64,000 nucleotides of DNA. Origin: Calothrix sp. PCC 7103 (GTDB lineage Bacteria > Cyanobacteriota > Cyanobacteriia > Cyanobacteriales > Nostocaceae). Below are positions 50,262 to 60,433 of this stretch, piece after piece. The position numbers were made by a program, and so were the translations under genes. The notes beneath the pieces are model-generated. The model was not told the origin of the DNA. It made no database searches and saw nothing but the letters and a program-made list of their open reading frames with translations. The stretch lies in assembly GCF_000331305.1 (NCBI RefSeq), contig NZ_KB217482.1, positions 124,001 through 188,000 on the forward strand. Reading direction: 5' to 3'. Each line of letters begins with the position of its first letter. Position 1 is the first letter of the stretch.

Positions 50262-51881
50262 ATGCGAAAAACTACGTTATTAAAAAATTTACTTAAGAAT
50301 GAATCACTAGAATTTTTAATGGAATCTCACAATGCTATCAGTGCTAAAATAGCTGAGGAAGCAGGATTCAAAGGAATTTGGGCAAGTGGACTATCGATTT
50401 CTGCTCAATTAGGTGTAAGAGATAATAATGAAGCGAGTTGGACTCAAATATTAGAAGTTATTGAGTTTATGTCTGATTCTACTTCAATTCCAATTCTGTT
50501 AGATGGGGATACAGGTTACGGAAACTTTAATAATGTGCAGCGGCTGGTCAAAAAGTTAGAGCAACGTGATATTGCTGGAGTATGTATTGAGGATAAATTA
50601 TTTCCAAAAACTAACAGCTTTATTAACGGCGCCGCCCAACCTTTAGCTGATATTCAAGAATTTTGTGGCAAAATCAAAGCTGCAAAAGATGCCCAAACAG
50701 ATGATGATTTTGTAGTAATTGCGCGTGTGGAAGCATTAATTGCTGGTTGGGGTTTATCTGAAGCTCTCCGGCGCGCGTCAGAATATCACCAAGCAGGGGC
50801 AGATGGTATTTTAATTCATAGTTCAAAGCATACAGCAGATGAAATTTTAGAGTTTAAACAGGAGTGGGGTACCCGCTGTCCGGTAGTAATTGTGCCAACA
50901 AAATATTATACTACACCCGTCCACGTTTTCCGAGATTACAAATTTTCGATTGCGATTTGGGCAAATCAAATGTTGCGTACTGCCATTACAGCGATGAAGC
51001 AGATGGCTGAAAATCTTGCAGCAACAGAAAACATTCTTACCGTTGAAGAATCAATTGTTCCCGTTGCAGAAGTTTTTCGTTTGCAAGGCGCCACAGAACT
51101 TTTGGAAGCAGAAAAGCGTTATTTACCGTGTATTACAGACTCAGTTAGCGTCACTCTTCTAGCGGCTTCACGAGGAATAGAGCTAGGAGAATTAACTTTA
51201 GACTTGCCTAAGTGCATGTTGAATTTATCTGGTAAGCCAATCCTTGGACGGATAGTTGACACTTATCAAACCATAGGTGTCAAAGACATTACCGTAGTTC
51301 GTGGTTACAAAAAAGACATGGTAAATTTGCCTGGTTTACGCTGCGTGGATAATGATGAATTTAGTAATACTGGAGAACTATTGTCCCTATATAAAGGTTT
51401 AGCTTCGGTAACTACTGGCGAAAAAGATTGGATTATCGGCTACGGAGATGTTTTATATAAAAAATATATTTTGCAAATGCTGTTGGAAGCTAACCATGAT
51501 TTAGTCATGGTAGTTGATTCTAAGTGGAGCGGGCGCCCTCATCAAGTCCGACCAGATTATGTGATGAACTCGCTACCAAACTCTCAGCAAACATTTTATA
51601 CCGACGTATATTTCAAGCAGATTGCTTCAAAAATGCCAGTAGAAAATAGATGTGGGATATGGACGGGTCTGCTTAAAGTCTCTCGTATTATGCAACCTGT
51701 GTTATGGGATACACTCAAGATGTTGTTGAATCAGGATGAAATGACAATAGCAGGACGAATGCCAGCATTACTCAATGAGTTAGCAGTATTAGGATATCCT
51801 ATCCACGTCGTTTATATTACTGGTGATTGGCTAGATGTAGACGAAATACAAGATGTAATTACAGCAGGAAACTTTTCATGA
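50262..51881 (+). CDS. pepM: Phosphoenolpyruvate mutase fused to a nucleotidyltransferase
   Basis: 539 aa. Residues 1-290 are a PEP mutase/isocitrate-lyase superfamily barrel: [10 protein letters not shown] (79-88, Mg ligands) and the diagnostic [10 protein letters not shown] at 110-119, which separates true C-P-forming mutases from lyases. It converts PEP to phosphonopyruvate, the entry to phosphonates. Residues about 300-539 are a sugar-type nucleotidyltransferase with [13 protein letters not shown] and LPKCML, the variant loop seen in PEP mutase fusions; it may activate the phosphonate or head group with CTP. First gene of the + strand operon; the stop overlaps the next start (ATGA). Confidence 0.93.
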   Translation: MRKTTLLKNLLKNESLEFLMESHNAISAKIAEEAGFKGIWASGLSISAQLGVRDNNEASWTQILEVIEFMSDSTSIPILLDGDTGYGNFNNVQRLVKKLEQRDIAGVCIEDKLFPKTNSFINGAAQPLADIQEFCGKIKAAKDAQTDDDFVVIARVEALIAGWGLSEALRRASEYHQAGADGILIHSSKHTADEILEFKQEWGTRCPVVIVPTKYYTTPVHVFRDYKFSIAIWANQMLRTAITAMKQMAENLAATENILTVEESIVPVAEVFRLQGATELLEAEKRYLPCITDSVSVTLLAASRGIELGELTLDLPKCMLNLSGKPILGRIVDTYQTIGVKDITVVRGYKKDMVNLPGLRCVDNDEFSNTGELLSLYKGLASVTTGEKDWIIGYGDVLYKKYILQMLLEANHDLVMVVDSKWSGRPHQVRPDYVMNSLPNSQQTFYTDVYFKQIASKMPVENRCGIWTGLLKVSRIMQPVLWDTLKMLLNQDEMTIAGRMPALLNELAVLGYPIHVVYITGDWLDVDEIQDVITAGNFS

Positions 51882-53017
51882 TTGAGGCAAAAGATTTTAT
51901 TCAGGCAGCTTCTTCACGGGGTTTTGGTTTGTATACGGGAGTACCCTGCTCTTTTCTTCAACCGTTTATTAACTACGCAATTAACTCCCATGAACTGCAA
52001 TATATAGGGGCAGCAAATGAAGGAGATGCGATTGCAATTGCTTCTGGTGCAGAATTGGGTGGAGTACGAAGTGTCGTGATGTTTCAAAACTCTGGTTTAG
52101 GAAATGCAGTCAACCCACTGACTTCTTTGAACCAAACTTTTAAAATTCCCATTCTTATAATCGTTACCTTGCGCGGAAACACCCAAGAAGGCGCCGATGA
52201 ACCACAGCACTATCTCATGGGCGCAATAACTCAGCCATTATTGGAATTAATGCAAATACCTTGGGAATATTTTCCAACACAAACCGAGGAAATTGAAACT
52301 GTTCTTGACCGAGCTATAAGTTATATGGAGGAGCATCAACGTCCTTACGCATTGGTGATGAAAAAAGGTTCGGTGTCAAAAAACAGTTTATCAAAAGAAG
52401 TTACTTGCAAGCCCCAACCAGTTAGTAGTGATATAGCAATTAACAAACAAATTTCTGAATATACTCGTAACAACATTTTACAAGCAGTCCAAGCTGCAAG
52501 TCGCTTCACAGACATAATACTGGCAACAACAGGCTATTGTGGACGAGAATTATATGCACTTGCAGACCGAGAAAATCAATTTTATATGGTTGGTTCAATG
52601 GGTTGTGTATCTAGTTTGGGGCTAGGTTTAGCATTAGCTCAACCTCAACGACGAGTAATAGTTATAGATGGAGACGGTGCAGCACTAATGCGATTAGGCG
52701 CCATTTCAACTATCGGTTATTCAAGACCTGCTAATTTATGTCATATTTTATTAGATAACCAGTGCCACGAATCTACTGGGGGACAAGCAACCGTATCTCA
52801 CTCAGTCAACTTCGGTGCCATTGCTGCTAGCTGTGGTTATGAAAACGTCTTGTCAACCAATACTCCAGAAACTGTAAAAGGCTGGCTCCAAAATCATAAA
52901 CAAGGGTTATCATTTTTGCACGTCAAAATTAAACCTGGTACTCCTCAAGGATTACCCCGTCCTGATATTACACCCCCTCAAGTTGCTCAACGCCTACGTG
53001 AATTTATAAATAATTAG
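51878..53017 (+). CDS. ppd: Phosphonopyruvate decarboxylase
   Basis: 379 aa from ATG 51878 ([10 protein letters not shown]), overlapping the mutase stop by 4 bases. A ThDP enzyme with the two halves typical of the family: an N-terminal PYR domain ([20 protein letters not shown] with the catalytic Glu) and a C-terminal PP domain with the ThDP-Mg motif [14 protein letters not shown]...LDNQCHEST (GDG..N). It makes phosphonoacetaldehyde from phosphonopyruvate, pulling the unfavourable mutase reaction forward. A longer in-frame start at 51827 lies inside the mutase and is unlikely. Confidence 0.93.
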   Translation: MIEAKDFIQAASSRGFGLYTGVPCSFLQPFINYAINSHELQYIGAANEGDAIAIASGAELGGVRSVVMFQNSGLGNAVNPLTSLNQTFKIPILIIVTLRGNTQEGADEPQHYLMGAITQPLLELMQIPWEYFPTQTEEIETVLDRAISYMEEHQRPYALVMKKGSVSKNSLSKEVTCKPQPVSSDIAINKQISEYTRNNILQAVQAASRFTDIILATTGYCGRELYALADRENQFYMVGSMGCVSSLGLGLALAQPQRRVIVIDGDGAALMRLGAISTIGYSRPANLCHILLDNQCHESTGGQATVSHSVNFGAIAASCGYENVLSTNTPETVKGWLQNHKQGLSFLHVKIKPGTPQGLPRPDITPPQVAQRLREFINN

Positions 53018-53031
53018 TTCTCTATTCGCTT

Positions 53032-54135
53032 ATGAAACGTACAATTTTACTTAACCCAGGTCCTGTGATTTTATCAGAAAGGGTTCGCCGTGCCTTATTA
53101 CAAGAAGACTTATGTCATCGGGAACCAGAATTTGCCTCTCTCACCTTAGATATCAAGCATCGTTTAGCTAACGTTTACCCAGAAGCAGCAAGTAATTACG
53201 AAGCCATACTATTAACGGGTTCTGGTACTTGCGCGGTGGAAGCAATGCTTGAGAGCCTTATACCTAAGCAGGGCAAAGCTTTAATTGTTAGCAATGGTGT
53301 ATATGGTGAGCGAATAGCATCTATGGTTTCTGTCCATGCAAAAGCAAACTCAGTTGTTAGTTCTCAATGGCATGAAGCAATAAATTTGCAAAACGTGGAA
53401 AATTGCCTTGCTAACGACCCTGCAATTACCCATGTGATTGCCGTTCACCACGAAACCACTACTGGACGATTAAATAATATTGCAGCACTAGGATTATTGT
53501 GTAAACGCTATCAGGTAGCTTTGTTACTAGATTGCGTATCGAGTTTTGGTGCAGAAGAAATCGCTTTTGCTGATTGGAATTTAGAGGCTTGTGCAGCAAC
53601 CGCTAACAAGTGCTTGCATGGTGCCCCAGGTGTATCATTTGTACTAGTTAAACGAGGAGTTTTTACTGAACGTCCATCAGGCGCCAGTACACTTTATTTA
53701 GATTTGTATCGCTATTACCAAGAACAAAAACAAGGTTATTCTCCTTTTACTCAAGCAGTCCATGTTTATTATGCTTTATTAGAAGCATTAAAGGAATTAG
53801 AAGAAAGTGGAGGTTATCTAGCTCGACATTGTAATTACAAAATTCTTTTACAAAAAATCTATCGCGGATTAAAAGAGTTGGGTATACAACCTTTTCTGGA
53901 TGAACAAGTTACAAGCTGCGTTTTAAGGTCATTTAAGTTACCACTTGGCTATAGCTACGAACAAATGCATGACGGTTTAAAGCAAGCTGGTTTTATCATT
54001 TATGCAGGGCAAGGAGGACTAAAAAATGACATTTTTCGCATAGCTAATATGGGTGATTTACAGTTGGAAGATGTAAATCGGTTGTTAGAGTATTTTAAAA
54101 TTTTGCTTGACCGTAATAGAACTACTTTAATATGA
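53032..54135 (+). CDS. phnW: 2-aminoethylphosphonate aminotransferase
   Basis: 367 aa, class V PLP aminotransferase of the PhnW/serine-glyoxylate type. MKRTILLNPGPVILSERVRRAL is the family N-terminus; GSGTCAVEA binds the PLP phosphate; Asp167 (LLLDCVSSFG) and Lys193 (TANKCLHGAPG) are the PLP ligands. In this setting it works in the biosynthetic direction, from phosphonoacetaldehyde to 2-aminoethylphosphonate. The start follows the decarboxylase stop by 12 bases. Confidence 0.92.
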   Translation: MKRTILLNPGPVILSERVRRALLQEDLCHREPEFASLTLDIKHRLANVYPEAASNYEAILLTGSGTCAVEAMLESLIPKQGKALIVSNGVYGERIASMVSVHAKANSVVSSQWHEAINLQNVENCLANDPAITHVIAVHHETTTGRLNNIAALGLLCKRYQVALLLDCVSSFGAEEIAFADWNLEACAATANKCLHGAPGVSFVLVKRGVFTERPSGASTLYLDLYRYYQEQKQGYSPFTQAVHVYYALLEALKELEESGGYLARHCNYKILLQKIYRGLKELGIQPFLDEQVTSCVLRSFKLPLGYSYEQMHDGLKQAGFIIYAGQGGLKNDIFRIANMGDLQLEDVNRLLEYFKILLDRNRTTLI

Positions 54136-54279
54136 TGTTTAAATAAGATGTAATTACTAAAGCTTATTGTGGAGCAGAGAGCAGCGCTGTGCGAAAGTTT
54201 CCCCTTGAGAGAAGTGGTGTGCGACTGTAGGGTATATTTACCCGCCCTTCAATTATTAAAAAAATAGGTATTTAAATAT

Positions 54280-55023
54280 ATGGCAGTTACAACGGCAGTT
54301 ATTCTTGCGGCTGGGATGGGGACTCGTCTTAAAGAATTAGGAAAATTAGCTCCCAAAGGGTTCTTACAATTAGGCACAATTCCGATTGTAGAAGAGTCTG
54401 TTATCAAATTGCTAGCATGTAATATCCAACGCATCATTATTATTACTGGACATCTATCTGAGTTTTATGAGCAATTACAAAAGCGCTATCCTCAGAACAT
54501 TATTACTATTCATAACCCCAAATATGCTTGCTCAGGTAGTATGTATTCTCTCTACTGTGCCCGTAGTTGGCTTAATGACGATTTTATATTATTGGAATCA
54601 GATTTAATTTATGAGAAACGTGCGTTAGAGAATGTCTTAAACTTTCCTAAAGAAAATGTCATTTTATTGTCTGAAAAGACAAATGCAGGTGATGAAGTTT
54701 ATGTAGAAACAAGTGGTGAAATAATAATTGGAATGTCTAAAAATTTAGAAAAATTTACTAATAAACCTACAGGCGAACTAGTTGGAATTTCTTTAATTTC
54801 TAAATTTTTATTTCAGCAAATGCTTCAATACGCGGAAAATTATTTTAGTCACACCCTTAGTATAGACTACGAAACCGATACATTAGTTTCTATTGCTCAG
54901 TCATATGCTGTTTATTACAAAGTAGCTAGCAATTTAATTTGGGCAGAGATTGATGATGCAAATCATCTTGATAGAGCTAAAAGCTTAATTTATCCAAAAA
55001 TTATCCTTAAAGATATATTCTAA
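54280..55023 (+). CDS. pntC: PntC-like aminoethylphosphonate cytidylyltransferase
   Basis: 247 aa. AVILAAGMGTRLKEL (7-21) is the nucleotidyltransferase signature with the Lys in LAPKGFLQLG; ESDLIYEKRALE carries the metal Asp. It resembles LicC/PntC-type choline or AEP cytidylyltransferases. Following AEP synthesis genes, it should form CMP-2-aminoethylphosphonate. 144 bases separate it from the preceding gene; no terminator is obvious. The relation to the nucleotidyltransferase domain on the mutase is unclear: one may be redundant or act on another substrate. Confidence 0.82.
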   Translation: MAVTTAVILAAGMGTRLKELGKLAPKGFLQLGTIPIVEESVIKLLACNIQRIIIITGHLSEFYEQLQKRYPQNIITIHNPKYACSGSMYSLYCARSWLNDDFILLESDLIYEKRALENVLNFPKENVILLSEKTNAGDEVYVETSGEIIIGMSKNLEKFTNKPTGELVGISLISKFLFQQMLQYAENYFSHTLSIDYETDTLVSIAQSYAVYYKVASNLIWAEIDDANHLDRAKSLIYPKIILKDIF

Positions 55024-55040
55024 TAAAACTAAATAAAAAT

Positions 55041-55715
55041 ATGTCTAAAATTGCTTCTTTTTTCGATATAGACGGTACATTACTTAAAAGTAATGCAATC
55101 GACCACTATCTTTTTCTTAGTCGGCAGAATATTTCAACAATTGCTCAATATAAAGTAATAGCATTGTTAGCGTGCAAAATTCCATATTATTTTTTGCTTG
55201 ATAAGATAAATAGAACTCTTTTTAATCACGCTTTTTATAAGAATTACAAAGGCATGTCAGTAGAGCAAATGGCAGAATTCAGTCACAAATATTTTGAAAA
55301 ACACTTGAAATATTCGATATTTCCATCTGCGAATAATTGTGTTTATCTACATAAACAACAGGGTCACAAAGTAATTTTTGTAACTGGGTCTTTGGATTTT
55401 ATTATTGCACCTTTGGCAAGTTTTCTTGGCGCCGATGCGGTTTTAGCAACAAGTCTGAAAAGTCAGAATGGATGCTATACGGGGGATATTGAGAATTCTA
55501 GCCTCACTGGTCAAGAAAAAGCAAATACCATCAAAAATTTGTCTGCACAATTGACAATAGATTTAAGTCAAAGCTATGCTTATGGAGATAGTGCTTCAGA
55601 CTTTGCGATGTTAAACTTGGTTGGGAATCCTGTTGCGGTTAATCCAGATAACTTTTTAGCTAGAAAGGCAAAAAAGAAAGGCTGGCTTGTTAATAAATGG
55701 AACTTGATTGATTAA
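55041..55715 (+). CDS. HAD-family phosphatase (PSP/IB type)
   Basis: 224 aa. Motif I FFDIDGTLL with Asp9 (nucleophile) and Asp11; motif II FVTGS; Lys in QEKANTIKNL; motif IV YGDSASDFAML. The IB subgroup (phosphoserine phosphatase-like) has a helical cap, present at about 25-95. In a phospholipid context such enzymes dephosphorylate lipid or head-group phosphates; here it could remove phosphate from the acylated glycerol phosphate to give the alcohol acceptor. The exact substrate is inference. Confidence 0.85.
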   Translation: MSKIASFFDIDGTLLKSNAIDHYLFLSRQNISTIAQYKVIALLACKIPYYFLLDKINRTLFNHAFYKNYKGMSVEQMAEFSHKYFEKHLKYSIFPSANNCVYLHKQQGHKVIFVTGSLDFIIAPLASFLGADAVLATSLKSQNGCYTGDIENSSLTGQEKANTIKNLSAQLTIDLSQSYAYGDSASDFAMLNLVGNPVAVNPDNFLARKAKKKGWLVNKWNLID

Positions 55716-55746
55716 ATTATAACAGTAAAATATTCAGGGAACAGTT

Positions 55747-56397
55747 ATGGATAGTAGTAAAACTGTGGAAAAAATTATTCCTAGTATTTTTGAAAGAAAA
55801 TTTGATTTACTTGTTAGTAAAATTTTGTTGCCTATATTCCCTTTATTTGTTAAGCCTAATCATATTACTTTTGCAGGGTTTGCTGGAGGATTATTTGCAG
55901 CACTTTCTTTTTATTTAGCCAGTTGGCATAAAATTTGGTTAGTTGCAGCAGCATTTGGTGTATTTATTCATCTAGTTGCAGATAGTTTAGACGGAGCAGT
56001 AGCTAGAGAACGCAACCAAACATCAACACGAGGTTATTTCTTAGACCAATTCTTAGATATATTATTCTTTGTTGCTATTTGTATATGTATAGGATTTTCA
56101 TCTTACGCTCAGTTTGAAATTGCTGGTTTAGGAGCTATTTTGTATCCTTTTCATATGGTAATCATATTACATTGGATTAATTTAAAAAATCGCTGGCCAT
56201 TTCCTAAATTTGGTCCATTTGAAGGACATGTGTCTTTGATAGCAATAGCTATTTTGACTTTGTATTCTCCTAATACAATTTTTGAATTAAATGGTTTTTC
56301 ATTAGGATGGTTTGATTTAGCTATTGCCTTGTCTACATTTTTTTCTTTTATAGAGCTATTATTTTCGGCATATCAACTATTTCAGGAACTGGACTAA
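55747..56397 (+). CDS. CDP-alcohol phosphatidyltransferase (phosphonolipid-forming candidate)
   Basis: 216 aa with about six TM helices. The full family signature D-x2-D-G-x2-A-R-x8-G-x3-D-x3-D is present (D79, D82, G83, A86, R87, G96, D100, D104). The family joins a CMP-activated group to an alcohol. Directly after AEP and CMP-AEP genes it most likely transfers aminoethylphosphonate to a diacyl- or alkylglycerol-type lipid, as proposed for Treponema phosphonolipids. Last gene of the + strand operon, followed by a hairpin. Confidence 0.88.
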   Translation: MDSSKTVEKIIPSIFERKFDLLVSKILLPIFPLFVKPNHITFAGFAGGLFAALSFYLASWHKIWLVAAAFGVFIHLVADSLDGAVARERNQTSTRGYFLDQFLDILFFVAICICIGFSSYAQFEIAGLGAILYPFHMVIILHWINLKNRWPFPKFGPFEGHVSLIAIAILTLYSPNTIFELNGFSLGWFDLAIALSTFFSFIELLFSAYQLFQELD

Positions 56398-56423
56398 TTA
56401 CACGCTGTAATAGCAGTTCGTAG

Positions 56424-56458
56424 GTTGGGTTACGCGATAGCATAACCCAACGTGTATT
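56424..56458. terminator. Hairpin between convergent operons (dispersed repeat)
   Basis: GTTGGGTTA (56424-56432) and TAACCCAAC (56443-56451) form a perfect 9-bp stem followed by GTGTATTTTT. The same sequence type is widespread in cyanobacteria. It lies between the + operon end (56397) and the - gene end (56465) and is suited to stop both. Confidence 0.65.
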
Positions 56459-56464
56459 TTTGGC

Positions 56465-59155
56465 TTAAAGCAGTATTGCCAGAGATTTTACTGCTTGATA
56501 CAAATGTTCAGTTAAACAGTTTTCTGCTTCTAATCCTCCTTGAGGTGGCTTTATCGGCACCCCAAATGCTATTTGTAGTTTGTAACGTTGTAATTGTTTC
56601 CAATTGAACAAGCTGGGAATAGCACGATGTGGAGGAAAAATTTCATAAGCACCAATAATTCTTACTGGGATAAGGGGAACACCAGTTGTAATTGCCAACT
56701 TGGCGGCGCCTCGACGAAATGGTAACATTGTACCCGTGCGGGTTCTTGTTCCTTCTGGATGAATGAGAAGAGGACGGTTACTACCCAAGGTTTTGGCACC
56801 AGCACGGAGAGTTGGCAGGATATCACCATCACGGTCTGTAGGAATAGCGCAAGCAATTGTGGCTATAAACTTAGTGAATGAATTATTAAAATGTTCTTGT
56901 TTGGCAAAGCAACAAAGACGATTGCGAATTTCTCTAGGTAAGCAAGAAGCAACCCAGAAAATATCGAGGTGAGATTCATGGTTAGGGCAAAGAATAAATG
57001 CTCCCGTTGCTGGAATATGTTCGGTGCCACTTACTTCAAACCGCCAGAAAATTCGTGATATTATCGTAAAAATAGTCAAAGCTAACTTTGCCCAGAAACC
57101 TCGTGGTGCTGGTATAGGTGCTGTGCGCTCTCCCATTAGCAAATCATTTTCTGACGGTGTTTGAGCATTACCAACATTTTCTACACTAATTGCTGTTCGT
57201 ATAACTGCAACTAAATTATCTACGGTATAGATAGTAGGAAGACTCTGCTCAATCAGCTTTATATCAAAAGCATCTTCTAGTTTGAAAGCTAATTCAACCA
57301 AACCAAGAGAATCTATTCCCAAATCAAACTGAAGCGTTGAACTCAATTTCACCTTTGAAAATCCACTAACTGCACTGACTACTGCAATTACCCTTTGATA
57401 AATTTCATCTACCTTTATTTCAGTTTCAGTAGTTTTATGACTTAACTGCGTAGAACTACTTAAAATTTGTCTCAATTCAGTACGCTTAACTTTCAAAGTT
57501 GATGTTTTTGGTAGTTGTTCCAGCAAATGAACCTTTTGAATACGAAGATGAGAGGGTATTTCAGGAGCCAGGTTATTAATTGCAATTTCAATTTCTCCGC
57601 ATCTCTGTTCTTGAGTAAATTTATTGTTAAAAACAGTTTCATTTAAAACCACAGCACAATGAATCTCATCACCACCACCAGTAACTTGTGGTATACCCAC
57701 GACTGCTAACTCTTTAACTCCTGGTAAACCTTGGTAATATTCCTCAATTGTAAGAGGAGAAGCTTTTTTACCTCCCGGAGTGACAATTAGTTCCTTGATG
57801 CGACCAGTAATCAGTAAGTTTCTCTCGGAATCAAAACGTCCCAAATCTCCAGTGTGAAACCATCCATCACGAATAGCTTCCTCTGTTACTTCTATATTAC
57901 GAAAGTAACCCCGCATTAAAGTGTTACCACGCAAGCAAATTTCTCCTTCTCCCGACGAAGGGTTTGGTTGAGATATGCGTATATCAACACCTAGAAAAGG
58001 TTTACCCACATGACCAAGCCTAGACTTTTGTTGGTCGTTACACACAGCAACTCCTGTTTCTGTCAACCCGTAAGCTTTAAGAATAGTAAAACCCAGTCTT
58101 TCTAAACCACGCTCTACTTCTATTGGTAAAGGTGCCGCACCGCAAAAACAGACTTTTAACGAGCCGCCAAAGGTTTGATGCACTTGTCGAAAAAACAATG
58201 AGCCAAAATTCCAAGGGGTGAAAATACAAATACTTTCATTTAAATGTCTCAATATCTTAAAAGCTAGATTTGTTAGTAGACCTTTTGCCTTTACCTGCTG
58301 CATAATTTCTTTATAAAATAATTCAAAAAGGCGAGGTACCCCAGGCAAAATAGTTGTTTGGGTTACTTGCATGGCAGCAATAATTGTATCTCCCCGTACT
58401 TCTGACAAAAAAGTAACCGTTGCTCCTGCAAATAGTGGCGCCAGTAAGGTAGTAATTAGTCCAGCGCAATGATTAAGTGGAAGTACACCAATAACTTGGT
58501 GTTGTTGGTTCTTTAACTTATGAGTAGCATCAACGCAACAATTAGCACTATGAATTAAGCTGCGATGTTCTAGTAACACTCCTTTTGGTTCACCTGTAGT
58601 ACCAGAGGTAAATAAAATGGAAGCAATCTCATCATCTGGGTCTGGAGTTACTTGTATGTTTGAATTTACAATCGCAGGAGTTACCTCAAAACAAGCTAAA
58701 TTATCCTGAATATTAAGCACAGGAACTTCTAATTTTATATTTAATGCCAGCTTTTCGTAAATCCTCGGTGAAGTAAGAATCCCGCGCGGGTCGGAAATTT
58801 TGATTAACTGTACTAATTCAGATGCACTTAAAGTTGGGTCGAGTAACACAATAGTCATTTTGGCAGAAATCCCAGCGAAATAAGCAATTCCCCATTCCGG
58901 ACAATTTTCTGCTATTAAAACTATTCTGTCACCAGTTTTTAAACCATATTCTTCAAGTCGCTTTGCTCCAGATTGGAAGCATTCTACTAACTCTTTATAG
59001 GTATATTTGTTAGTCAATTGACCGTTAGAATGCATTTGCAATGCCACATGTTCTGGGCAAATTAATGACTGATTTTGAACAATTTCATCAATTTTTTTTA
59101 GGTTTTTCATTTTCCAGAAATATAATTTAACAATTGAATATTCTGTATCATTCAT
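56465..59155 (-). CDS. Trifunctional AMP-ligase / ACP / PlsC acyltransferase
   Basis: 896 aa. The ANL adenylation domain spans about 20-560 with ILFTSGTTGEPKG (phosphate loop) and GLTETG; an acyl carrier domain at about 590-660 has the phosphopantetheine Ser in DLGIDSLGL; a PlsC glycerolipid acyltransferase domain spans about 690-890 with NHESHLD (H-x4-D) and HPEGTRTRTG. The natural reading is that an acid is activated as AMP ester, loaded on the internal ACP and transferred to a lysophosphatidate-type acceptor. This places it between the synthase and the phosphonolipid steps. An internal start at 59107 (MKNLKKIDEI) is possible. Its start lies 10 bases after the FAD enzyme. Confidence 0.88.
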   Translation of the reverse strand: MNDTEYSIVKLYFWKMKNLKKIDEIVQNQSLICPEHVALQMHSNGQLTNKYTYKELVECFQSGAKRLEEYGLKTGDRIVLIAENCPEWGIAYFAGISAKMTIVLLDPTLSASELVQLIKISDPRGILTSPRIYEKLALNIKLEVPVLNIQDNLACFEVTPAIVNSNIQVTPDPDDEIASILFTSGTTGEPKGVLLEHRSLIHSANCCVDATHKLKNQQHQVIGVLPLNHCAGLITTLLAPLFAGATVTFLSEVRGDTIIAAMQVTQTTILPGVPRLFELFYKEIMQQVKAKGLLTNLAFKILRHLNESICIFTPWNFGSLFFRQVHQTFGGSLKVCFCGAAPLPIEVERGLERLGFTILKAYGLTETGVAVCNDQQKSRLGHVGKPFLGVDIRISQPNPSSGEGEICLRGNTLMRGYFRNIEVTEEAIRDGWFHTGDLGRFDSERNLLITGRIKELIVTPGGKKASPLTIEEYYQGLPGVKELAVVGIPQVTGGGDEIHCAVVLNETVFNNKFTQEQRCGEIEIAINNLAPEIPSHLRIQKVHLLEQLPKTSTLKVKRTELRQILSSSTQLSHKTTETEIKVDEIYQRVIAVVSAVSGFSKVKLSSTLQFDLGIDSLGLVELAFKLEDAFDIKLIEQSLPTIYTVDNLVAVIRTAISVENVGNAQTPSENDLLMGERTAPIPAPRGFWAKLALTIFTIISRIFWRFEVSGTEHIPATGAFILCPNHESHLDIFWVASCLPREIRNRLCCFAKQEHFNNSFTKFIATIACAIPTDRDGDILPTLRAGAKTLGSNRPLLIHPEGTRTRTGTMLPFRRGAAKLAITTGVPLIPVRIIGAYEIFPPHRAIPSLFNWKQLQRYKLQIAFGVPIKPPQGGLEAENCLTEHLYQAVKSLAILL

Positions 59156-59165
59156 TATTTAAAGA

Positions 59166-60407
59166 TTAAAAAAACTTTTTGACCAAGGCATATGAATATT
59201 CTATTACTCCTTCTACATAAGAAAAATTCAGCAGTTCACCTGTAAAATAAGTATTATTGATTCCTTGTAAACTTTCTAAGCGCTCGTAAAATTTATTTTG
59301 CATAGCTTCAGTGCTTACATGAGGAAAATACTTCCATTTAGCATAAATATATTTTTCTTTTATTGTTGCTCCTATTTTATTTAAATCTTTTATTATTATT
59401 TCTTCTACATCCTCTATTTTTTGTTCATTATTTGCAATTGCATAAAAAATATAAAGATTAATATCTGGATATTTGCGAAACCAACACATAGTATGACCTT
59501 GATTATTTCGAGAACAATTTTCAGGAAAATAACCTCTATCTTTATCAGGCATATTATCTACGATGAAAGCAAAACTATAATATGTATTATAGTTAATTTG
59601 GGAAAATAAGTGTTGTTCTTCTACAGTTGTATCTAAAAAATCTAAGCAATTATCTAAAGGACAAGCTAGAATAAGTTTGTCAAATTTAAAAATTTCATCT
59701 TGAGTAGTAACTTGTATTATTTCATTTCTTTTTATACTTATTATTTCTTGTTTATAGCGAACATCAAACTGTATAGCTAATTTTTTACAAATAGTAGCAG
59801 TACCATCTGCAAATGTAAAAACTTCTTGTTTTAGAATCGCTAATATTATGGACAATTTGAGATATTTTAAATAATATGCTGTCGGAACTTTATCAAAATA
59901 TCCATATCCAAAAGCGCTACAAATAGTATTTGCAAATTTAGCGAACAATTGGAGATTGTTTTTCTCACAGAATGTCTCGAATGATTGATATAAATCTTCA
60001 TAAACATGTTTGTACCCTGGCTGAAATATTTTTCTATATTTTAAAAATAGATATGGCAAAACTATGAAAACTTCCCAGTAAAACTTAATTAAGTCTAATT
60101 TATCTATTAATTTAATCTCAATTCCATTTGTATTTAAAAAAACTCGATTATTCTTTCTTAAAGAAACAACTTTTAATCCTAACTCAGCCATGATAGATAA
60201 AGTGTTTTTATAAGCCGGAGTCAGAAAAACTGCTCCAAGTTCAAAAGGACGATTTTGATAATAAAAAGTATGGCATTTCCCACCGACAATTGCTTCTTTT
60301 TCTAGTAAAGTAATATTTTTATATCCTTTATGTTTTAAAGCCCAAGCTGTACTAAGACCTGCTGCACCAGCACCGATAATACCTATTCTAATATTGCTAT
60401 CTAGCAT
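59166..60407 (-). CDS. FAD-dependent amine oxidase-type oxidoreductase
   Basis: 413 aa. IGIIGAGAAGLSTAWALKHK and LLEKEAIVGGKCHTF are the Rossmann GxGxxG and the flavin second motif of the amine oxidase/desaturase group; FELGAVFLTP and the C-terminal FTGELLNFSYVEG are also typical. It may oxidise or desaturate the chain or a precursor. Same operon as the ligase-PlsC and KR-DH genes (gaps 10 and 26 bases). Substrate unknown. Confidence 0.78.
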   Translation of the reverse strand: MLDSNIRIGIIGAGAAGLSTAWALKHKGYKNITLLEKEAIVGGKCHTFYYQNRPFELGAVFLTPAYKNTLSIMAELGLKVVSLRKNNRVFLNTNGIEIKLIDKLDLIKFYWEVFIVLPYLFLKYRKIFQPGYKHVYEDLYQSFETFCEKNNLQLFAKFANTICSAFGYGYFDKVPTAYYLKYLKLSIILAILKQEVFTFADGTATICKKLAIQFDVRYKQEIISIKRNEIIQVTTQDEIFKFDKLILACPLDNCLDFLDTTVEEQHLFSQINYNTYYSFAFIVDNMPDKDRGYFPENCSRNNQGHTMCWFRKYPDINLYIFYAIANNEQKIEDVEEIIIKDLNKIGATIKEKYIYAKWKYFPHVSTEAMQNKFYERLESLQGINNTYFTGELLNFSYVEGVIEYSYALVKKFF

Positions 60408-60433
60408 TTTTACCCTTTCTCCTTATTAAGCAA

